Under the pieces are notes generated by a model. It was not told the DNA's origin. It worked only from the letters and a program-made list of their open reading frames with translations, and made no database searches. Of a stretch of DNA of 25,937 nt, positions 15,538 through 23,091 are shown piece by piece; positions within the stretch are counted from its first letter, which is position 1, and every line of letters begins with the position of its first letter. The DNA comes from CAZPUI01 sp964415525 (lineage in GTDB: Bacteria; Acidobacteriota; Holophagae; Holophagales; Holophagaceae), in NCBI GenBank assembly GCA_964415525.1, contig CAYQAS010000063.1:1-25937 (forward strand). The letters run 5' to 3'. Both the position numbers and the translations under genes were made by a program.

Positions 15538-15632
15538 GGGCCTCCTCATCGCCCCGAGGCGACATCCCCATCCCTCGGCAGGATGCGCCCGGCTCGGAAG
15601 TCTGGATCTGCGGTACTGTGGAACCTGGCCTT

Positions 15633-15653
15633 GATCCCGGATTCGCCGGGATC
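15633..15653 (+). promoter_or_regulatory. 8-bp hairpin just upstream of the FAD dehydrogenase ribosome site
   Basis: GATCCCGG (15633-15640) pairs perfectly with CCGGGATC (15646-15653) around loop ATTCG. It ends 8 nt before the GGAGGA ribosome site (15662-15667). It lacks a T-run, so it is not a terminator; it may stabilise the 5' end of the message or be a protein site. Confidence 0.35.
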
Positions 15654-15670
15654 CCTTCGCCGGAGGAACC

Positions 15671-17311
15671 ATGCGTTTCCTGCTCTCGAACCTATCCCTA
15701 CCCCTGGGAGACGAAAAGCGCCCCATTGACCAGCTCCTGTCGGAGGCCCTCGGGGGCGGGCCCGAGGACTACCGCGACGCGGTCCTGCTGCGGCAGAGCC
15801 TCGATGCCCGGCACAAGTGCAACATCCGGTTCCTCGTCACCCTGGGCTTCGAAACTGCTCGAAACCTCGAGGGTCTGCCGCTTCCCACGGGTGCCCGCCT
15901 GGATCCTGCGCCGCCGGAGGTCCTCTTCTCCGTGGATCCGGCTCCGAAGCGTCCCCGGGTTGTGGTGGTGGGCACCGGCCCCGCAGGCACCTTCTGCGCC
16001 CTGCGACTGCTGGACTACGGCATCACGCCCATCCTGCTGGAACGCGGGGCGGAGATGCCGGAGCGGGTACGAGCGGCCAATCGCCTGTGGACCGATGGCA
16101 TTCTGGATGAAACCTCCAACGCCCAGTTCGGCGAAGGCGGCGCGGGCACCTTCAGTGACGGCAAGCTCACGACGCGTATCGGCCATCCTGCTATCGCCTA
16201 CGTCATCGACACCTTCGTGAATCATGGCGCCAGTCCCAAGGTGCGTTACCTCGCCAAGCCCCACGTGGGCACGGATGTCATCCGCGGATGCATGGTCCGC
16301 CTGCGAAAGGCGATGATCGCGCGGGGTGCCGAATACCGTTTCAAGCAGAAGCTGGTGGACTTCAAGGTGGTCGACGGCCGGATCACGGCGGCGATCCTGG
16401 ATTCAGGCGAAGAACTGCCTTGCGACGCCCTGGTGCTCGCCACTGGCCACAGCGCTCGGGACACCATGGAGATGCTGCACCGGCAGGGCGTCGCCATGCG
16501 CCCCAAGGCCTTTGCCATGGGGCTGCGCATTGAACATTCCCAGGAACTCATCGACCGCACCCAGTACGGTCCCTCCCGTGGACACGAGAGCCTGCCTCCG
16601 GCGGACTACAAGCTTGTGCACAACTTTGACGTGGCCCGTAGCGCCTACAGCTTCTGTATGTGCCCGGGTGGCCATGTCATCCAGTGCTCCAGCGAGGCTG
16701 GTGGCATCGTCGTCAACGGCATGAGCAACGCCAAGCGAGACTCCGGTTACGCCAACTCGGGGCTCGTGGCGAAGGTAAACCCTGTGGACTTCGGCAGCGA
16801 CCATCCGCTGGCGGGCATGCACTTCCAGCGGTCCTGGGAGCAGGCGGCCTTCCGGGCGGCGGACAACACCTACGGCGCCCCGGCCCAACGGGTGGCGGAT
16901 TACCTCAAGGGCAAGGTCTCCCGCTCTGTCCCCAAGAGCACCTTCCGACCCATGATGATGCCGGGCAACCTCGCCACCTGCCTTCCGGAAATCGTGAACG
17001 AGCAGCTGCGCGGCGCGCTTCCCGCCTTCGACAAGAAGATGCATGGGTACGTCAGCCATGACGCCCTGCTCATCGGCATCGAGAGCCGCACGAGCTGCCC
17101 AATCCAGCTGGCCCGGAATGACGACGGCCAGAGCGCGAGCCATGCGGGTCTCTACCCCTGCGGTGAGGGTGCGGGCTTTGCCGGAGGCATCACCAGCGCG
17201 GCGGTGGATGGCATCCGTGTGGCGGAGTGGATCGCCCGGATGTCCGGCGCACCCGTCTACGAGCCCTTCGAGAAGCGCGTGAAGATGGGCGATGTCGCGA
17301 CGGACTACTGA
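15671..17311 (+). CDS. FAD-dependent dehydrogenase (COG2509-like)
   Basis: 546-residue flavoprotein. An N-terminal region of about 95 residues precedes the dinucleotide-binding fold at about 96-125: VVVVGTGPAGTFCALRL, ending with the acidic residue in LLERG. The second FAD-contact segment is FGEGGAGTFSDGKLTTR. LATGHSARDT and the C-terminal YPCGEGAGFAGGITSAAVDG are hallmarks of the family often annotated as uncharacterised FAD-dependent dehydrogenase. The family's substrate is not established; I recall it being grouped with geranylgeranyl-reductase-like and thiazole-synthesis-like proteins. GGAGGA sits 3 nt before the ATG. It is monocistronic, with its own leader hairpin and a strong terminator 26 nt after the stop. 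Confidence 0.85.
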   Translation: MRFLLSNLSLPLGDEKRPIDQLLSEALGGGPEDYRDAVLLRQSLDARHKCNIRFLVTLGFETARNLEGLPLPTGARLDPAPPEVLFSVDPAPKRPRVVVVGTGPAGTFCALRLLDYGITPILLERGAEMPERVRAANRLWTDGILDETSNAQFGEGGAGTFSDGKLTTRIGHPAIAYVIDTFVNHGASPKVRYLAKPHVGTDVIRGCMVRLRKAMIARGAEYRFKQKLVDFKVVDGRITAAILDSGEELPCDALVLATGHSARDTMEMLHRQGVAMRPKAFAMGLRIEHSQELIDRTQYGPSRGHESLPPADYKLVHNFDVARSAYSFCMCPGGHVIQCSSEAGGIVVNGMSNAKRDSGYANSGLVAKVNPVDFGSDHPLAGMHFQRSWEQAAFRAADNTYGAPAQRVADYLKGKVSRSVPKSTFRPMMMPGNLATCLPEIVNEQLRGALPAFDKKMHGYVSHDALLIGIESRTSCPIQLARNDDGQSASHAGLYPCGEGAGFAGGITSAAVDGIRVAEWIARMSGAPVYEPFEKRVKMGDVATDY

Positions 17312-17337
17312 TCGCAGGGCCCTCAAACCTTCAAAGC

Positions 17338-17365
17338 AGAAACGGCGCCTTCGGGCGCCGTTTCT
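17338..17365. terminator. Bidirectional hairpin terminator between convergent genes
   Basis: AGAAACGGCGCC (17338-17349) pairs perfectly with 17354-17365 around the stable TTCG tetraloop. The stem ends AGAAA/TTTCT, giving short T-rich tails on both strands. It lies between the FAD dehydrogenase (+) and the Rossmann-MCP gene (-) and can serve both. Confidence 0.8.
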
Positions 17366-17384
17366 CTTCATGGAGCGATCTTCG

Positions 17385-18038
17385 TCAGACCTTCATCTCC
17401 CTCAACCGTCCCTGGATGCCCTTGAGGTCTTCCAGGGCACTGGAGGTCTGGCGGGCGGCGTCCTGGACGCCATCCACCGCCTGGGTGGCGAAGGCGGTCA
17501 TGCGGGCCATCTCCTCGGCGATGACGCCGAAACCCTTGCCGGCCACACCGGCCTTGGCGGCCTCGATGCCCGCATTCAGGCTCACCACCTGCATGCGGCG
17601 CATCACCTCACCCAGTTTGACCAGGGAACCCTGGACGCTGGTGTTGGCTAATCCCAACGCCTTGGCGCTGCCATCCAGCTCGGCGACGGTCTGCTGGGTG
17701 CCGGAGTTCTGTTTGGCCTCTTCGTTGCCCACGAGAATGGCATGTAAGGCCTGGGAGGAGAGGCTGCTGAGCAACTCCTTCGGAGGCTGTACTTGGCCCT
17801 TGAGGGTGTCGGCGACCTCCGCGCGGCCCGTCAGGTCGATCACGAGCTCCGCACCGGTCTGCAGTAGAGCCGATGGGACGTCGGAGAAGAGTGGCACACC
17901 GATGCGACGGGCATAGATGACCCCAGGGGCGTCCAGCTTCACGTCCACCAGTCCCATCACCTGGATGTCCGCGGCGTTGCGGGTCAGTTCCAGCATCTGT
18001 CGGCCGGCTCGGCCACCGCCCACGATCAATACCCTCAT
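17385..18038 (-). CDS. Rossmann nucleotide-binding domain fused to a chemoreceptor-like signalling tip
   Basis: 217-residue soluble protein. Residues 1-80 form an NAD(P)/CoA-type Rossmann fold: LIVGGGRAG (GxGxxG at 7-12), an acidic residue D32 at the end of the second strand (GLVDVK), and the segments APGVIYARRIGVPLFSDV and ELVIDLTGRAEV. Residues about 85-217 are one long helical hairpin whose turn, QVVSLNAGIEAAKAGVAGKG (150-169), and GVIAEEMARM (171-180) match the signalling tip of methyl-accepting chemotaxis proteins. There is no membrane segment, HAMP domain or periplasmic sensor, and the helices are far shorter than in standard receptors. GAGGTGA lies 6 nt before ATG 18038. I infer a cytoplasmic redox- or nucleotide-sensing signalling protein. 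The Rossmann part resembles the N-terminus of some sensor kinases I remember from Deltaproteobacteria (unverified). No che genes are in the window. Confidence 0.78.
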   Translation of the reverse strand: MRVLIVGGGRAGRQMLELTRNAADIQVMGLVDVKLDAPGVIYARRIGVPLFSDVPSALLQTGAELVIDLTGRAEVADTLKGQVQPPKELLSSLSSQALHAILVGNEEAKQNSGTQQTVAELDGSAKALGLANTSVQGSLVKLGEVMRRMQVVSLNAGIEAAKAGVAGKGFGVIAEEMARMTAFATQAVDGVQDAARQTSSALEDLKGIQGRLREMKV

Positions 18039-18112
18039 GATGCTCACCTCGATCGGAAGAGATCCCGTTGGGGATCCCATCGGCCAGAGCCGGATGGAAG
18101 TTCAACCTGGAG

Positions 18113-18118
18113 TACAAT
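18113..18118 (+). promoter_or_regulatory. Candidate -10 element for prfC
   Basis: TACAAT, five of six bases of the sigma-70 -10 consensus, 57 nt before the prfC ATG. No good -35 is found 16-18 nt upstream. A transcript starting near 18125 would carry the hairpin at 18131-18156 in its leader. Confidence 0.35.
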
Positions 18119-18130
18119 CGAAAGTGCCGC

Positions 18131-18166
18131 GGCGGCGCCTCATTCCGAGGGCCGCCTCTTTTTTCC
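18131..18166 (+). terminator. Terminator-like attenuator in the prfC leader
   Basis: GGCGGC (18131-18136) and CCTC (18138-18141) pair with GAGG (18147-18150) and GCCGCC (18151-18156), leaving G18137 bulged and loop ATTCC. TCTTTTTTCC follows directly, the textbook layout of an intrinsic terminator. It ends 8 nt before the prfC start. The gene upstream is divergent, so no + strand gene needs terminating here; a leader attenuator is the natural reading. Confidence 0.6.
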
Positions 18167-18174
18167 GGGTCAGC

Positions 18175-19746
18175 ATGAGCGTTCTTCCTTCCGAGATTCA
18201 GCGTCGCCGCACCTTCGCCATCATTTCGCACCCCGACGCGGGCAAGACCACCCTCACCGAGAAACTTCTGCTTTACGGAGGCGCCATCGATCGGGCCGGT
18301 TCGGTGAAGGGCCGGGAGAGCGGCACCATGGCCCAGTCCGACTGGATGACCATCGAGCAGGAGCGCGGCATCTCGGTTACCAGCGCTGCCATGCAGTTCG
18401 ACTACAAGGGCTTCGCCATCAACCTCCTGGACACCCCGGGCCACCAGGACTTCAGCGAGGACACCTACCGCGCCCTCACTGCCGCCGACAGTGTGGTGAT
18501 GCTGCTGGACTGCGCCAAGGGCGTGGAAGAGCAGACCAAGAAGCTCTTCCGCGTCGCCAATGAGCGCAAGCTGCCCATCTTCACGTTCATCAACAAGCTG
18601 GATCGCCCGGGTCGCGAGCCCATCGAGCTGATCGACGAGGTGGAGGAACTCTTCGGATTGGCCGCTGTGCCCATGACCTGGCCCATCGGCAACGGTCCAG
18701 ACTTCAAGGGCGTCTATGTGCGTGCCACCGGCCAGATCCAGGTCTTCGAGCGGGACAAGGCCGGTCGCAAGGCGCGGGTGGCGGGGCAGGGCAGCCTGGA
18801 TGACCCGGAGATCAAGGCGTTGCTCACGGAGCGAGAACTGCAGCAGCTCAAGGACGACATCGACTTGATGGAGGGCGTGCTGCCCGCCTTCGATCGGGAA
18901 GCCTTCCTGGCGGGCAGGCAGTCGCCCATGTTCTTCGGCTCCGCCGTGAACAACTTTGGCGTGGCGGAGTTCCTGGACGAGTTCCTGGAGCTGGCGCCGT
19001 GCCCTGGGCCGCGCCCCCTGGCCACCGAGGGCGAGATCGAACCGGAGAGCGCCTTCACGGCTTTCGTCTTCAAGGTGCAGGCCAATATGAACAAGGCCCA
19101 CCGCGACCGCGTGGCCTTCGCCCGCATCGTCTCTGGCCATTTTCAGCGGGGCATGGACGCGCTCCACATCCGGGAGAAGAAGTCCATCAAGCTGAACTAC
19201 CCCCACATGTTCTTCGGTCGGAACCGCGAGATCGTGGACGAGGCCTTCCCCGGCGACATCCTGGGCCTCATCAACCCTGGCATGTTCCGTATCGGCGATG
19301 TGCTGAGCGCCCAGGGCGCCGTGGAATTCCACGCCGTGCCGCGCTTCAGCCCCGAGGAGTTCAGTTCCGTGCGCCTCGCGGATCCCGGCGCGCGCAAAGG
19401 CTTCCTGAAAGGCATCCAGCAGATCGCGGAAGAAGGCGTCGTGCAGCTCTTCTGGCCCCGAGGCGGCGCGCCCCTGCCGATCCTGGGCGCCGTGGGTCGG
19501 CTCCAGTTCGAGGTGCTCCAACACCGCCTGAAGGATGAATACGCCTGCCCCGTGATCCTGGAAGCGCGCAACTACCAGATGGCCCGCTGGCTTCAAGGTG
19601 GTTGGCCTGCTGAGAGCAAATATTGGGGTCTGCCGGTGGAAGACGCCGACGGCAACCCCGCCATCCTGTTCGAGAACGACTGGCAGCGCCGGACGACCGC
19701 CGAGAAGAACCCCGACATCCTCTTCCTGGCGCATCCGCCCAAGTAG
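18175..19746 (+). CDS. prfC: Peptide chain release factor 3 (RF3)
   Basis: 523-residue translational GTPase that recycles RF1/RF2 from the ribosome after peptide release. G1 is SHPDAGKTT (18-26), switch II is DTPGHQDF and the guanine-specificity motif is NKLDRP; domains II and III (about 280-523) follow and the length is normal for RF3. ERGISVTSAAMQF is characteristic of RF3 as opposed to EF-G. ATG 18175 begins MSVLPSEIQRRRTFAIISHP, matching the usual RF3 N-terminus. There is no clear Shine-Dalgarno, and a terminator-like hairpin lies immediately upstream, so both transcription and initiation may be controlled. It converges on the M23 peptidase gene with a 3-nt gap and no terminator between. 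Confidence 0.95.
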   Translation: MSVLPSEIQRRRTFAIISHPDAGKTTLTEKLLLYGGAIDRAGSVKGRESGTMAQSDWMTIEQERGISVTSAAMQFDYKGFAINLLDTPGHQDFSEDTYRALTAADSVVMLLDCAKGVEEQTKKLFRVANERKLPIFTFINKLDRPGREPIELIDEVEELFGLAAVPMTWPIGNGPDFKGVYVRATGQIQVFERDKAGRKARVAGQGSLDDPEIKALLTERELQQLKDDIDLMEGVLPAFDREAFLAGRQSPMFFGSAVNNFGVAEFLDEFLELAPCPGPRPLATEGEIEPESAFTAFVFKVQANMNKAHRDRVAFARIVSGHFQRGMDALHIREKKSIKLNYPHMFFGRNREIVDEAFPGDILGLINPGMFRIGDVLSAQGAVEFHAVPRFSPEEFSSVRLADPGARKGFLKGIQQIAEEGVVQLFWPRGGAPLPILGAVGRLQFEVLQHRLKDEYACPVILEARNYQMARWLQGGWPAESKYWGLPVEDADGNPAILFENDWQRRTTAEKNPDILFLAHPPK

Positions 19747-19749
19747 CAG

Positions 19750-20646
19750 CTACCGCCTCCGGCCCTTGCGGGGCGCCGCCTTCGGGGCGGGCGCTCCGCA
19801 CAGAGCTGCAGTGGCCTTCTGGAGCAGGTGGGGATCCACGTCGACTCCGGCGATGGACGTACCCCAATGCAGATGCGGGGCACTCACGCGTCCCGTGGCG
19901 CCGCTCAATCCCAGTCGTTCACCGGCTTGAACGACCTGACCCGGCTTCACATCGAGGCGGCTCAGGTGGGCATAGACACTGAACAGGCCGCACCCATGGT
20001 CCAGGTAGGCAAGGTTGCCGCCGAAGAACACGTCCTTGGCGAGGCGTACCGTGCCGGGGGCCGAGGCGAAGACCGGCGTCCCCGTGGCCGCGCGCAGGTC
20101 GAGGCCCTTGTGAACGCTCTGAACGACACCATTGAAGCTTCGTGTGGTGCCGAAGCCGCAGGTCACGATGCCGCCACCTGGGTTCCGGAAAGGCGCAGAC
20201 CAGGTCCGTGTCACACCGGGTGAAGCCTGGATGGCCAGGAACTCGTCCCGCTCCCGCAGGATGCGGGCCTTGTCTTCGGCGCTGGGCTGGGCTTTGCCGG
20301 GGGCCACCTTGACGGCCACGCTCGGCGCGGTTGTGCGGGTCACAGTGAGCGCGACCGTAAACGGTGGCTGACCCTCCGCTTCCACGGTCACGTCCTGGGC
20401 ACCGACGGGACAATCCAGGGGCACCGGCACCATCACCGCTTGGCCATTCCCCGCACCTGTAGGCATTGGGAAGAATGGATGACGCTTCTCTCCCAGCTTG
20501 GCGTGCATCATCCCCGTGGCGCCTTTTGCCGTGAGGACCAGCACACCGCCTTGAGGGATCCGCGATGCGAGGGCTTTCACCTCGGGAACGGAGCCCTGAG
20601 CGAACAGGCAGGCGAGGAGGGACAGGCTGAGGCGAGGGAAGGACAT
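19750..20646 (-). CDS. Exported M23-family (LytM-type) metallopeptidase
   Basis: 298-residue protein. The N-terminal hydrophobic segment (LSLSLLACLFAQGS, residues 6-19) is a signal peptide or short anchor. Residues about 20-110 form a beta-rich domain. The C-terminal M23/LytM domain (about 150-275) has the zinc ligands in the right spacing: H179 and D183 in HKGLDL, H227 in YAHLSR, and H258/H260 in PHLHWG. All are present, so it should be an active endopeptidase cutting peptidoglycan cross-bridges, unlike the degenerate EnvC/NlpD activators. The tail ends in a basic stretch (APRKGRRR). AGGAG lies 7 nt before the ATG. It is divergent from the cytochrome gene across a 156-bp region rich in small dyads. 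Confidence 0.9.
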   Translation of the reverse strand: MSFPRLSLSLLACLFAQGSVPEVKALASRIPQGGVLVLTAKGATGMMHAKLGEKRHPFFPMPTGAGNGQAVMVPVPLDCPVGAQDVTVEAEGQPPFTVALTVTRTTAPSVAVKVAPGKAQPSAEDKARILRERDEFLAIQASPGVTRTWSAPFRNPGGGIVTCGFGTTRSFNGVVQSVHKGLDLRAATGTPVFASAPGTVRLAKDVFFGGNLAYLDHGCGLFSVYAHLSRLDVKPGQVVQAGERLGLSGATGRVSAPHLHWGTSIAGVDVDPHLLQKATAALCGAPAPKAAPRKGRRR

Positions 20647-20709
20647 GCGTGCTCCTGATGCTGGGATGGCGCGGGCCGTACGGGGGTTCCCAGTTGCCGC
20701 CTCCCAGAT

Positions 20710-20747
20710 TGAACACAGTTCACACGGGGTTCACAGCGCCAAGCGCT
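20710..20747. promoter_or_regulatory. Cluster of short operator-like repeats between divergent genes
   Basis: TGAAC-aca-GTTCA dyad (20710-20722). GTTCACA occurs twice with an 11-nt period (20718 and 20729), one helical turn. The second repeat runs into the dyad AGCGC-CAA-GCGCT (20735-20747). Such phasing is typical of protein binding sites, but no regulator can be named. Confidence 0.35.
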
Positions 20748-20802
20748 GAATGGTGGGCCCCGTCCGGGCATCGGAGACACATTCGTCCCCGTGGAGGTTG
20801 CT

Positions 20803-21780
20803 GTGGCCCTTTGGAAGAAGGTCGTGTTTGGGCTGTCTGCCGTGATGATCCTGGGAGTGGGTGGAGCCGTGGCGACGCTCCTGCTCGCTTTTCCCAAGGC
20901 GAGCCCTCCGGAGGCGCTCAAGGTAGAGTCGACCCCGGTGCGGCTCGAACGGGGACGGTACCTCGCCCACGCCGTGGCGGTGTGCATGGACTGCCATGGC
21001 ACCCGCGACTGGACAAGGCTGAGCGGGCCCATGGTGCCGGGATCCGAAGGGCGGGGTGGCGAGGTCTTCGGGCCCGCCCTCGGCCTTCCGGGCACCTTTG
21101 TCGCCCGCAACCTCACGCCCGCACACCTGGGTACCTGGTCCGATGGCGAGCTGCTGCGCGCCATCACGGAGGGCATCAGCAGGGATGGCCGCCCCCTCTT
21201 CCCGATCATGCCCCATCCCAGCTATGGGCGGATGGACCGGGAGGACGTGCTGTCCGTGATCGCCTACCTCCGCAGCCTGCCCAGCCAGCCTGAGCCCACC
21301 ATTCCTGAGACCACGGCCAAGTTTCCCTTCAGCCTCATCCTGCGGACCATCCCGGCCCCGGCGGCCTTCGAGAAGCTGCCCCAGAAGATCGACAAGGTGG
21401 CCTACGGGGCCTACCTCACCCGAACCGCCGCCTGTGCCGATTGCCACACCCCTATGGACAAGGGCAAACCGTTGCCCGGCCTGGACTTCGCCGGTGGCAA
21501 TCGCTATCCGCTGCCCGGCGGTGGAGCCGTGCGCGCCATGAACATCACGCCAGATGTCGCCACTGGCATTGGCGCATGGAGCGAGGACCAGTTCGTGCAG
21601 CGTTTCAAGAACATGCTCCCGGAGAAGCTGCCCACCCGTCACGAAGGCCCCTTCAATACCCTCATGCCCTGGAGCCAGTACGCCCAGATGACTGAGGAGG
21701 ATCTGAGGGCCATCTATGCCTACCTTCGCACGGTGCCCGCGGTCCAGCTTGGTGTGGAGCGGTATGAGGCGCCGAAATAG
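20803..21780 (+). CDS. Membrane-anchored dihaem cytochrome c
   Basis: 325-residue electron-transfer protein with an uncleaved-looking N-terminal membrane helix (about residues 7-30) and two class I cytochrome c domains facing the periplasm. The haem sites are CMDCH (61-65) and CADCH (211-215). Likely axial methionines are M136 (PIMPHP) and M288 (LMPWSQ). Each domain ends with the family's VLSVIAYLRSLP-type helix. This arrangement resembles cytochrome subunits of periplasmic dehydrogenases or general electron shuttles; no dehydrogenase partner is adjacent. GTG 20803 is chosen because GGAGGT (20793-20798) is 4 nt upstream; an earlier in-frame GTG at 20791 overlaps that site. The layout of ribosome site and GTG is almost identical to that of the next gene. 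Confidence 0.88.
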   Translation: MALWKKVVFGLSAVMILGVGGAVATLLLAFPKASPPEALKVESTPVRLERGRYLAHAVAVCMDCHGTRDWTRLSGPMVPGSEGRGGEVFGPALGLPGTFVARNLTPAHLGTWSDGELLRAITEGISRDGRPLFPIMPHPSYGRMDREDVLSVIAYLRSLPSQPEPTIPETTAKFPFSLILRTIPAPAAFEKLPQKIDKVAYGAYLTRTAACADCHTPMDKGKPLPGLDFAGGNRYPLPGGGAVRAMNITPDVATGIGAWSEDQFVQRFKNMLPEKLPTRHEGPFNTLMPWSQYAQMTEEDLRAIYAYLRTVPAVQLGVERYEAPK

Positions 21781-21884
21781 GCATCTGGCACCAAATCGGC
21801 AAACGTGTTCCGTGTGTCGGCAAGTGGCTGATGGGGGAGTAACCGCGGAGGCATGAGCGCCGTATCGTGACCATGGAGGTTCCT

Positions 21885-22589
21885 GTGAACAGACTGCTCT
21901 CCCTGGTGTGTGCCGGTGTCCTGGGTGCAACCCCCGCCTTCGCGGCGGAAAAAGATCGCAACCTCAGTGTTCCCCTGACGCCTGGTGCCCATTTCAAGAT
22001 CGATGCCGGCGCGGGCTTCCTCCAAGTTGAAGGCCGAGAGGGCCAGCAGACCATCGAGGTCAAGGCGCGCATTGTGGCCAATGGACTCGACGAGAAGGAA
22101 CTGGATGACGCGGTGGTGCTCACCCTGGAGAAGACCGCCGATGGCGCGCGCCTCAAGGCTGAGATGAAGAATGGCGGGCGTCGCAGCTGGTTCAGCTTCG
22201 GTGACTCGGGCCGTATCGACCTTATCATCACGGTGCCCAAGGCCCTGAAGCTTTCCATCGAGGACGGTTCTGGTGCGATGGAAGTGCGCCATATCCAGGG
22301 CGACCTGGACATCGAAGACGGCTCCGGGGATATGGTGGTGGAGAACATCACCGGCAACCTGAGCATCGAGGATGGCTCTGGCGGCATCATGGTGAAAAAC
22401 ATCACGGGCGATGTGAAGGTGAACGACGGCTCGGGCGGTGTGGTGATCCGTCAGGTCGGGGGTTCGGTCACCATGCATGATGGCTCGGGCGGGATCGACA
22501 TCGATGGTGTCGGCAAGGACGTGATCCTGAAGAGCACCGGCAGCGGCAGTGTGCATACGAACAATGTGAAGGGCCGCGTGATCCAGTAG
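21885..22589 (+). CDS. Exported DUF4097-type beta-repeat protein
   Basis: 234 residues: a signal peptide (LLSLVCAGVLGATPAFA, cleavage near residue 20), a 100-residue beta-rich N-terminal part, then six back-to-back 18-residue repeats (residues 123-230, nt 22251-22574) and a four-residue tail. The first five repeats share IEDGSG or a close variant (NDGSG, HDGSG); the sixth is degenerate (STGSG). This is the DUF4097/adhesin-like right-handed beta-solenoid family, of unknown function, usually periplasmic or surface-attached. GTG 21885 has GGAGGT 4 nt upstream. An in-frame GTG at 21867 and ATG at 21873 are less likely, since the ribosome site would fall inside the coding part. A hairpin terminator starts 28 nt after the stop. 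Confidence 0.82.
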   Translation: MNRLLSLVCAGVLGATPAFAAEKDRNLSVPLTPGAHFKIDAGAGFLQVEGREGQQTIEVKARIVANGLDEKELDDAVVLTLEKTADGARLKAEMKNGGRRSWFSFGDSGRIDLIITVPKALKLSIEDGSGAMEVRHIQGDLDIEDGSGDMVVENITGNLSIEDGSGGIMVKNITGDVKVNDGSGGVVIRQVGGSVTMHDGSGGIDIDGVGKDVILKSTGSGSVHTNNVKGRVIQ

Positions 22590-22616
22590 GTCTTGGCACC
22601 TCTGAAACAGCGTTTT

Positions 22617-22644
22617 GGAGAGGCCCGGTTTTCCGGGCCTCTCC
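22617..22644 (+). terminator. Hairpin terminator after the DUF4097 gene
   Basis: Perfect 12-bp stem GGAGAGGCCCGG (22617-22628) with 22633-22644 and loop TTTT, followed by TGGAGTTTTGACATTT. A near-identical hairpin recurs at 22887-22914, on the other side of repeat copy B. Confidence 0.7.
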
Positions 22645-22885
22645 TGGAGTTTTGACATTTGACCGCAGGTCACTGCGGCCCCTCCCAAACTTCCCAAACA
22701 CGGAATGCCAGGGCAGGCAACGCCTGCTTGCTGTTATCCCTTTCATCCTTGTTAAACATTCTTTTGAAAGAAGTTGGAACAGGGACAAAAGGGATGAATA
22801 GGGATGAAAGCCATTCACCGCTGATGGGAGCACTTTCCCTGTTCGGAGCCCAGATCCCTGCCAGATCCAGAACTGTCCAAACTGC
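22645..22885 (+). repeat. Dispersed structured intergenic repeat, copy B
   Basis: Non-coding element homologous to copy A (from 11942) in the same orientation. It has a 7-bp hairpin (22713-22719 with 22725-22731, one G-T) and a long-range inverted repeat (22736-22748 with 22792-22805, 13 pairs, T22799 bulged) enclosing 43 nt, which include the small dyad TTCTT-TTGA-AAGAA. Relative to copy A, three paired positions have changed on both sides so that pairing is kept. The hexamer stem CCGCAG/CTGCGG (22663-22676) near the left end is specific to this copy. Open frames here do not look like protein. Confidence 0.7.
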
Positions 22886-22886
22886 A

Positions 22887-22914
22887 GGAGAGGCCCGGTC
22901 ACCCGGGCCTCTCG
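22887..22914 (+). terminator. Second hairpin, a near-copy of the one at 22617
   Basis: GAGAGGCCCGG (22888-22898) pairs with CCGGGCCTCTC (22903-22913), loop TCAC. Over 28 nt it differs from the hairpin at 22617-22644 only at three loop bases and the last base. It has no T-run on the + strand and no gene directly before it, so its role as a terminator is doubtful; it may be a duplicated terminator. Confidence 0.55.
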
Positions 22915-23018
22915 TTGTATGTGGGCGTGTCTCCAGAAGGCACCAGGATGGGGCGGCAGTGCACTGGTCTGTCCCCCGGGCTTCCTGTGCCTTCCGCGGC
23001 GACAAATCCCGCCTGGGA

Positions 23019-23091
23019 CACAGCTGGTCTGTGCAGAATTATTGCGAGAATTTGCACGATTTTTACATGTCCGAATTAACGAAATTGGACA
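23019..23091 (+). promoter_or_regulatory. AT-rich repeat and dyad cluster upstream of mutA
   Basis: Contains the dyad CACAG-CTGGT-CTGTG (23019-23033). Three TGC-led direct repeats follow at 23032, 23043 and 23053 (TGCAGAATTAT, TGCGAGAATTT, TGCACGATTTT) with helical-turn spacing. Then comes the dyad TGTCC-g-AATT...AATT-GGACA (23068-23091). This is the most AT-rich part of the region and lies about 150-225 nt before mutA. It probably controls the mutAB operon; the regulator is unknown. Confidence 0.45.
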
